A DNA stretch of 64,000 nt from 2-02-FULL-55-14 sp964534125 (lineage in GTDB: Bacteria; Bacteroidota; Ignavibacteria; UBA10030), in assembly GCA_964534125.1 (NCBI GenBank), contig CAZHOJ010000005.1, positions 62,001 through 126,000 of the forward strand. The letters run 5' to 3'. The translations under genes were made by a program, and so were the position numbers. Positions 58,309 to 64,000 of this stretch are shown here, in pieces (the stretch's first letter is position 1; every line of letters begins with the position of its first letter). A model generated the notes under the pieces. It was not told where the DNA came from. It saw only the letters and a list, made by a program, of their open reading frames with translations, and made no database searches.

Positions 58309-58785
58309 TTACTTGGTCGAAGCCGCTTTCGCGGTCTTCTTCGTGCGGGTTGATTTCGGCTTTGATGCCTTCGGGGCTGCGGCAGTTGCCGATGTCTGCG
58401 CGCTCTCCCGGGCCTGGGCCTTCTGCTTCGGCGCGGTGTCCGACTTCCGCTGCTCGACAACGATCGTGACGTGGTTCGACCGCTTCCGCACGCGAAATGC
58501 GCGTCCTTGCGGGGCGGGGAGAATCCGCTTCATCGTCGGTCCGCCGTTGACGAACACCTCCTTGACAATGACGCTCGTCGTGTCCACTCGTCCCGCCTCG
58601 TCCTTGTTCTGCAGATTGGAGATCGCAGACCGCAGGACCTTCTCTGCCGTGCGCGCAGCATGCTTCGGCGAAAAGTGCAGGATCGTCAACGCTTCATCGA
58701 CGGCCTTTCCGCGGATGAGGTCCAGCACCAACCGCATCTTGGTCGGTGACGTATCGATATATCTGTGAACTGCTCGTGCTTCCAT
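58309..58785 (-). CDS. rplV: 50S ribosomal protein L22 with basic tail
   Basis: A 158-residue tunnel protein. The core (YIDTSPTKMRLVLDLIRGK, KHAARTAEKVLRSAISNLQN, MKRILPAPQGRAFRVRKRSNHVTIVV) ends about residue 112. Residues 113-158 form a Lys/Ala/Ser/Thr-rich tail beyond the usual L22 length. Confidence 0.97.
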   Translation of the reverse strand: MEARAVHRYIDTSPTKMRLVLDLIRGKAVDEALTILHFSPKHAARTAEKVLRSAISNLQNKDEAGRVDTTSVIVKEVFVNGGPTMKRILPAPQGRAFRVRKRSNHVTIVVEQRKSDTAPKQKAQARESAQTSATAAAPKASKPKSTRTKKTAKAASTK

Positions 58786-58814
58786 GATCGCTCCTTGACT
58801 GGCCTACCGGCGGA

Positions 58815-59087
58815 TCACTTTTCTGACTTGACACCCGGGTGCGCCCGGAACAGCCGCGTCGGGGCGAACTCCCCGAGCTTGTGGCCGACCATCGCCTCGT
58901 GGACATAGACCGGGATGAACTTGTTCCCGTTGTGCACGGCGAAAGTATGCCCGACGAACTCAGGCAGGATCGTACACGACCGCGCCCAGGTCTTGATGAC
59001 CTTCTTCTGGTTCGCCTTGTTCAATGATTCGACCTTTTTTTCCAGCTTCAGGTCGACGTAGGGTCCCTTTTTTATCGATCGGCTCAT
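58815..59087 (-). CDS. rpsS: 30S ribosomal protein S19
   Basis: A 90-residue head protein: MSRSIKKGPYVDLKL, TWARSCTILPEFVGHTFAVHNG and VGHKLGEFAPTRLFRAH. Standard length. Confidence 0.98.
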   Translation of the reverse strand: MSRSIKKGPYVDLKLEKKVESLNKANQKKVIKTWARSCTILPEFVGHTFAVHNGNKFIPVYVHEAMVGHKLGEFAPTRLFRAHPGVKSEK

Positions 59088-59093
59088 ACGCTC

Positions 59094-59927
59094 TTATTTC
59101 CGGCGTTTGACGATGTACTTGTTTGACTGATTTTTTTTCTTCCGGGTCTTCAGGCCCTTCGCATACTTCCCCCAGGGCGACACGGGATGCTGGTAACCGC
59201 CACCAGACTTCGAACGGCCTTCGCCACCGCCCATCGGATGGTCGACCGGGTTCATCGCCATGCCCCGCGTTTGCGGACGGATGCCCAGCCAGCGCGAACG
59301 TCCGGCCTTGCCATACGAAATGTTCTCATGGTCAGCATTCCCCACCGACCCGATGGTGGCGTAGCAGACATCGGCGATCTTGCGGACCTCGCCGGATGGC
59401 AGCTTCACGCTCACGAAATTCCCCTCCTTGGCCATCAACTGCACGGCATTCCCGGCGCTCCGGCCGATCTGACCGCCTTTGCCCGGCTTCATCTCGACGT
59501 TGTGGATGAACGTGCCGACGGGGATATTCTTCAGCGGAAGAGCATTACCCGTCTGCACCTCTGCATCCGGCCCTGCCTCGATGGTCATCCCGACCTTGAC
59601 GCCGTCAGGAGCGAGGATGTACACTTTCTCGCCGTCGGGATACGCGATAAGGGCGATACGGCAGGATCGGTTCGGATCGTACTCGATGGCCGAAATGACC
59701 CCCGCGATCCCCCTCTTCGTGCGGCGGAAATCAATGACACGGTAGCGCCGCTTGTGTCCCCCGCCACGATGCCGCGACGTGATACGCCCGGTGTTGTTCC
59801 GTCCGCCCGACTTCTTGAGCTTCCGGACGAGCTTCTTTTCCGGCGTTGTTTTCGTCACCTCGTCGAACGCCGAGACAGAATAGAACCGGGTCGATGGTGT
59901 GACTGGTCGTAGTTTTCGAATAGCCAT
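59094..59927 (-). CDS. rplB: 50S ribosomal protein L2
   Basis: A 277-residue peptidyl-transferase-centre protein. NNTGRITSRHRGGGHKRRYR, SAGNAVQLMAKEG and the C-terminal RGMAMNPVDHPMGGGEGRS (with the important histidine near the centre) are intact. Confidence 0.99.
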   Translation of the reverse strand: MAIRKLRPVTPSTRFYSVSAFDEVTKTTPEKKLVRKLKKSGGRNNTGRITSRHRGGGHKRRYRVIDFRRTKRGIAGVISAIEYDPNRSCRIALIAYPDGEKVYILAPDGVKVGMTIEAGPDAEVQTGNALPLKNIPVGTFIHNVEMKPGKGGQIGRSAGNAVQLMAKEGNFVSVKLPSGEVRKIADVCYATIGSVGNADHENISYGKAGRSRWLGIRPQTRGMAMNPVDHPMGGGEGRSKSGGGYQHPVSPWGKYAKGLKTRKKKNQSNKYIVKRRK

Positions 59928-59942
59928 TGAACTCAGCCTTCG

Positions 59943-60233
59943 TTACGCATTGGTAAACAGATCGATGGTGTCGCCTTCCTTCAGCGTCACCATGGCCTTC
60001 TTCCATGACCGGGTGCGCCCCTGGAACCGGCCGCGTCGGGTCAGCTGCATCTTTGCCTTCCCCAGCACACGCATGGTCCGGATGGACGTGACCGTGACAT
60101 TGAACCGCTTCTCGACGGCCTTCCCGATCTCCACCTTGTTCGCAGTGACCGGCACCTCGAAAGCATACTGCCGCTTCTGCCCGAGAGCGGTGATCTTTTC
60201 GGTGAGAATGGGTCGGATGATAATCTGGGTCAT
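59943..60233 (-). CDS. rplW: 50S ribosomal protein L23
   Basis: A 96-residue tunnel-exit protein that docks SRP and trigger factor (IIIRPILTEKITALGQKRQYAFEV, NKVEIGKAVEKRFNVTVTSI, KKAMVTLKEGDTIDLF). ATG 60233 is preferred to GTG 60242 because AGGTGA lies five bases before it and the family starts close to IIRPxLTEK. Confidence 0.96.
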   Translation of the reverse strand: MTQIIIRPILTEKITALGQKRQYAFEVPVTANKVEIGKAVEKRFNVTVTSIRTMRVLGKAKMQLTRRGRFQGRTRSWKKAMVTLKEGDTIDLFTNA

Positions 60234-60243
60234 ACGGATCACC

Positions 60244-60873
60244 TTACTTCAGCAATGGCTTCTGCAGGACATCGACCGCGCTCTTCTGGATCAGAAGCAC
60301 CTGATGAGCCAGAATGTCGTATGTCGAGGCGTTGTCAGCCGACTGGACCGCGAAGCCTTTGATGTTGCGCCCGGACCGGTACAGCACGTCATCGGTCTTC
60401 GGCGTCAGGAACAGCGTCTTCTTCTTCGAAAGTGCGAGCACCTTGAGGATGCCGGAGAGCTCTCTCGACTTGGGCGCGTCGAGGCTGAAATCCTCGAGCA
60501 CGATGATGGCGTTCTCCTTCGCCTTATAGGACAATGCCGACTTCCGTGCGAGCTTGCGCATCTTGTCCGTCACCTTGACGGAGTACGCATGCGGCTTCGG
60601 GCCAAAGATGGAACCGCCGCCGATCCACAGAGGTGACCTGGTGGTGCCTGCCCGGGCGCGACCTGTCTTCTTCTGGCGGAAAGGCTTCCTGCCACCGCCC
60701 CTCACCTCGTTGCGCGGCTTCACCTTGTGCGTCCCCTGCCGCTGGTTCGCCATTGTGCTCCGCACGAGCATGTAGATCGCGTGGTCGTTCGGCTCGATCT
60801 CAAAGATCGAGGGGTCGAGCTTGACCTTCTCGCCGCTCGCCGTTCCGTCCTTTTTCTTGACTTCCACTTCCAT
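60244..60873 (-). CDS. rplD: 50S ribosomal protein L4
   Basis: A 209-residue protein. NQRQGTHKVKPRNEVRGGGRKPFRQK and GRARAGTTRSPLWIGGG-type loop residues that reach into the tunnel are present, followed by ENAIIVLEDFSLDAPKS. In E. coli L4 autoregulates the S10 operon, whose leader here would lie upstream of rpsJ or further. Confidence 0.98.
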   Translation of the reverse strand: MEVEVKKKDGTASGEKVKLDPSIFEIEPNDHAIYMLVRSTMANQRQGTHKVKPRNEVRGGGRKPFRQKKTGRARAGTTRSPLWIGGGSIFGPKPHAYSVKVTDKMRKLARKSALSYKAKENAIIVLEDFSLDAPKSRELSGILKVLALSKKKTLFLTPKTDDVLYRSGRNIKGFAVQSADNASTYDILAHQVLLIQKSAVDVLQKPLLK

Positions 60874-60893
60874 TGCAGTTTCCTGGAGAGACG

Positions 60894-61520
60894 TTAGTTC
60901 GTCTTGACGATTTCAACGTAGCCGTTGATGGCGCCGGGCACTGACCCCTTGACGATCAGGAGGTTCGATTCCGGAATGACCTTCAGGATCTCGAGATTCC
61001 GTACGGTGACATTATCATAGCCCATGCGTCCACCCATCCGCGTGCCCTTGAAGACACGTGACGGGTACGAGCTTGAGCCGATGGACCCCGGCGCACGCAC
61101 GCGGTCCGACTGTCCGTGCGTGGTCATACCGACACCACCGAAATGATGCCGCTTGACGACACCCTGGAACCCACGACCTTTGGACCTGCCGCGGACATCG
61201 ACGACGTCACCAGCCGCAAAAATGCCGACCGTGACCTCCGCACCGACCTCGCGCGGCAGACCGTTGGACTCGCGGAACTCGCGGAGAAGGCGGAGACCCT
61301 TAACCTTCGCCTTCGCGAGATGTCCCTTTTGCGGACGCGTCATCAACCGATCCGGTTTTTCGTCGAAGCCCAGCTGGACGGAGTCGTAGCCGTCCTGGTC
61401 CTGAGTCTTCACCTGCGTGACATAGCATGGCCCGGCCTCAATGATGGTGCAGGGGATGGCCTCCCCCTCTTCACTGAAGATGCTGGTCATGCCGAGTTTT
61501 TTGCCGAGAATCCCGCTCAC
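60894..61520 (-). CDS. rplC: 50S ribosomal protein L3
   Basis: A 208-residue protein. GILGKKLGMTSIFSEEG, the long loop GRGFQGVVKRHHFGGVGMTTHGQ-type segment with the methylatable glutamine region, and MGGRMGYDNVTVRNLEI are all standard. Confidence 0.98.
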   Translation of the reverse strand: MSGILGKKLGMTSIFSEEGEAIPCTIIEAGPCYVTQVKTQDQDGYDSVQLGFDEKPDRLMTRPQKGHLAKAKVKGLRLLREFRESNGLPREVGAEVTVGIFAAGDVVDVRGRSKGRGFQGVVKRHHFGGVGMTTHGQSDRVRAPGSIGSSSYPSRVFKGTRMGGRMGYDNVTVRNLEILKVIPESNLLIVKGSVPGAINGYVEIVKTN

Positions 61521-61589
61521 GGAAATACTCCTTTGTGCGGCCCGGAACGACTCCGGGCCTCGTGTCTTTCTCTTCTTCGTGCGTCAGCG

Positions 61590-61898
<309 letters not shown>

Positions 61899-61962
61899 TG
61901 TGTACCTCTTGCTCGTTGATAGGTCCGGACCGCCGAAACGGCCCGGACCTTCGGGATCAATG

Positions 61963-63174
61963 TTATTCGATGATCTTCGTGACGACGCCGGCTCCGACGG
62001 TGCGGCCACCCTCGCGGATAGCGAACCGGAGCCCCTCCTCCATTGCGATGGGAGAGATCAGGTCGACGTTCACGGCATCGAGGTTATCGCCCGGCATGAC
62101 CATCTCCACTCCGCCCGGGAGGGTGATAACACCGGTCACGTCGGTCGTACGGAAATAGAACTGCGGGCGGTACCCCGTCAGGAACGGCGTATGGCGTCCG
62201 CCTTCGTCCTTCTTCAGCACGTAGACCTGGGCGGTGAACTTCGTGTGCGGAGTGATCGAGCCCGGCTTCGCGATGACCTGTCCACGCTCCAGCTCGGTCT
62301 TTTCAACGCCGCGAAGCAGCAGCCCAGCATTGTCGCCGGCACGGACCTCATCGAGCTCCTTCCGGAACATCTCTGCGCCCGTGATGACGGTCTTCTTGTG
62401 CGCTCCGAGTCCGATGACCTCAACCTCGTCACCGACCTTGGCATGTCCGCGCTCGACGCGACCGGTGCCGACCGTTCCACGGCCGGTGATCGAGAACACG
62501 TCCTCGACCGGCATCAGGAACGGCTTCTCGACATCACGCTGCGGGAGCGGGATATAGCTGTCGACAGCGCTCATCAGCTCGAGGATCGGCTTCGCTTCCG
62601 GTCCATCGGGATTGAAACCGTCCTTCAGGGCGGCTTCCATGGCCTTCAGGGCCGATCCGCGGACGATCGGGATCTCATCGCCGGGGAACTCGTAGGACTT
62701 GAGCAGGTCGCGGATCTCGAGCTCGACGAGGTCGAGCAGCTCCGGATCGTCGACCGCATCGACCTTGTTCATGAACACGACGATACGGGGAACGTTGACC
62801 TGACGTGCGAGCAGGATATGCTCACGGGTCTGAGGCATCGGGCCGTCAGTGGCGGCGACGACAAGGATCGCACCGTCCATCTGAGCCGCACCGGTGATCA
62901 TGTTCTTCACGTAGTCAGCGTGGCCCGGGCAGTCGACGTGAGCGTAATGACGCTCTGCAGTCGAATACTCGACATGTGCCGTGTTGATCGTGATACCGCG
63001 CGCCTTTTCCTCGGGCGCGTTGTCGATGGAGTCGAACGAACGCACCTCCGACAGTCCCTTCTTGCTGAGGACCATCGTGATGGCAGCGGTCAGCGTCGTC
63101 TTACCATGGTCGACGTGACCGATCGTGCCGATGTTCACGTGCGGCTTGCTTCGGTCAAATTTTTCTTTGGCCAT
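61963..63174 (-). CDS. tuf: Elongation factor Tu
   Basis: A 403-residue GTPase that delivers aminoacyl-tRNA. GTIGHVDHGKTTLTAAIT (G1), DCPGHADYVKNMITGAAQMDG (G3, split), VFMNKVDAVDD (G4), SALKAMEAA (G5) and domains II/III (GRGTVGTGRVERG, RTTDVTGVITLPGGVEMVMPGDN) are complete. It lies 48 bases after fusA and 64 before rpsJ. Whether a second tuf copy exists cannot be seen. Confidence 0.99.
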   Translation of the reverse strand: MAKEKFDRSKPHVNIGTIGHVDHGKTTLTAAITMVLSKKGLSEVRSFDSIDNAPEEKARGITINTAHVEYSTAERHYAHVDCPGHADYVKNMITGAAQMDGAILVVAATDGPMPQTREHILLARQVNVPRIVVFMNKVDAVDDPELLDLVELEIRDLLKSYEFPGDEIPIVRGSALKAMEAALKDGFNPDGPEAKPILELMSAVDSYIPLPQRDVEKPFLMPVEDVFSITGRGTVGTGRVERGHAKVGDEVEVIGLGAHKKTVITGAEMFRKELDEVRAGDNAGLLLRGVEKTELERGQVIAKPGSITPHTKFTAQVYVLKKDEGGRHTPFLTGYRPQFYFRTTDVTGVITLPGGVEMVMPGDNLDAVNVDLISPIAMEEGLRFAIREGGRTVGAGVVTKIIE

Positions 63175-63222
63175 AAGGGTCTCCTTGGATTAGGTCATCC
63201 GTCGATACGGGGTTACTCTGCA

Positions 63223-64000
63223 TCAAGCGCGTACTGATTCTTTTCCTTTGATCTTCTCGACGATCTGGTCCGCGATGCTCCTCGGGACCTGATCGTAGTG
63301 CGAGAACTGCATTGAATACAACGCACGTCCCTGGGTCATGGAACGCATCGCCGTCGCGTAGCCGAACATCTCCGACAGGGGAACATGAGCCTTGATGACC
63401 TGCGCATCCTTGCGCGGGGTCATACCCTCGATCTTGCCACGACGCGCATTGAGGTCGCCCATCACATCTCCCATATACTCTTCGGGTGTCACGACCTCGA
63501 CCGCCATGATCGGCTCCATCAGCACCGGACCAGCCTTGCGGGCACCCTCCTTGAAGGCCATTGACCCGGCCACCTTGAAGGCCATTTCCGACGAGTCGAC
63601 AGCATGGAATGATCCATCGAACAACCGGACCTTCACATCCTCGACGGGGTATCCGGCGAGCACACCGTTGCGCATCGCCTCCATGATCCCCTGCTCGGTC
63701 GGCCTGACGTATTCCCTCGGGACGACGCCGCCAACGATGCCGTTCTCGAAAATGAACCCCTTCCCCTTCTCGTTCGGCTCGAGCTCGATCCAGACATGGC
63801 CATACTGACCGCGTCCGCCCGACTGCCTGATGAACTTACCCTCTACCTGTACCTTCTTGGTCAGCGATTCCTTGTAGGCGACCTGGGGCTTACCAACATT
63901 TGCCTCTACCTTGAATTCCCGCTTCATCCGGTCGATGAGGATCTCCAGATGCAGCTCGCCCATGCCGCTGATGATCGTTTGCCCCGTCTCTTCGTTCGTT
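63223..64000 (-). CDS. fusA: Elongation factor G, C-terminal part (cut by right edge)
   Basis: The frame is open to the window end and reads NEETGQTIISGMGELHLEI, the domain III region of EF-G, so about 259 of some 700 residues are present. Domain IV (RQSGGRGQYGHVWIELEP, GYPVEDVKVRLFDGSFHAVDSSEMAF) and domain V (VEVVTPEEYMGDVMGDLNARRG, MFGYATAMRSMTQGRALYSMQF) are intact. The gene order fusA-tuf-rpsJ continues the str/S10 cluster; rpsL and rpsG would be expected just outside. Confidence 0.98.
   Translation of the reverse strand, partial: TNEETGQTIISGMGELHLEILIDRMKREFKVEANVGKPQVAYKESLTKKVQVEGKFIRQSGGRGQYGHVWIELEPNEKGKGFIFENGIVGGVVPREYVRPTEQGIMEAMRNGVLAGYPVEDVKVRLFDGSFHAVDSSEMAFKVAGSMAFKEGARKAGPVLMEPIMAVEVVTPEEYMGDVMGDLNARRGKIEGMTPRKDAQVIKAHVPLSEMFGYATAMRSMTQGRALYSMQFSHYDQVPRSIADQIVEKIKGKESVRA

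Noticed and set aside
58299..58460. An N-terminal extension of S3 of 54 residues
   Set aside because: Arg/Pro-rich shadow of the rplV end; a GTG with GGAGG gives the normal S3 N-terminus.

Overview
The window is gene-dense, GC-rich bacterial chromosome with no mobile elements, phage genes or CRISPR. Several features point to the Bacteroidota/Chlorobi/Ignavibacteriota assemblage: an isolated atpD-atpC pair, a GWxTD-domain secreted protein, a BtuB/BtuG-like cobalamin uptake pair, a two-receiver PEP-synthase-like protein, and secY-map-infA-rpmJ without adk between them. This placement is an inference from gene content; no 16S rRNA gene is present. Only the first two genes lie on the + strand. 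Everything from 1.96 kb to the right edge is transcribed leftwards.

Layout. 0-1.9 kb: the C-terminal part of a family-B DNA polymerase that appears to have lost its catalytic aspartates, then a cold-shock protein with a strong terminator. 2-14 kb: a long close-packed minus-strand run, purF - phosphatidyltransferase - ftsY - dipeptide epimerase - mutL - acyl-CoA mutase large subunit - UbiA prenyltransferase - DUF362 - EamA transporter - small exported protein - maf - B12-binding mutase subunit. 14-24 kb: outer-membrane protein, lytic transglycosylase, rlpA, manC, an unknown acidic protein, alr, atpDC, tRNA-Thr(CGT), a SpoIIE/RsbU-type phosphatase and a second EamA transporter. 24-32 kb: class I fumarase, a secreted S9 peptidase, a 991-residue receiver/ATP-grasp protein and gdhA. 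32.5-36.5 kb: a cobalamin-riboswitch-controlled operon (TonB receptor, BtuG-like beta-propeller lipoprotein, DUF6580-like membrane protein) closed by a terminator. 36.5-46 kb: ggt, ssb, an unknown secreted three-gene operon (degenerate PIG-L-like protein, GWxTD protein, NHL propeller), serA and a class V aminotransferase. 46-64 kb: engB followed (reading upstream) by the complete S10-spc-alpha ribosomal protein cluster, tuf and the 3' part of fusA.

How the genes connect. Cobalamin is the clearest theme. A riboswitch controls outer-membrane capture and import of corrinoid, and a two-subunit B12-dependent mutase is encoded nearby. The mutase carries Phe81 and Gln199 where methylmalonyl-CoA mutases have Tyr and Arg, so it is more likely isobutyryl-CoA mutase (IcmA/IcmB) than methylmalonyl-CoA mutase. 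A second theme is the envelope: alr, dipeptide epimerase, lytic transglycosylase, RlpA, manC, ggt and a DPPR-synthase-like prenyltransferase paired with DUF362.

Best candidates for undescribed biology are the PIG-L-like/GWxTD/NHL operon, the receiver-receiver-ATP-grasp protein, the inactivated family-B polymerase, and the third gene of the B12 operon.
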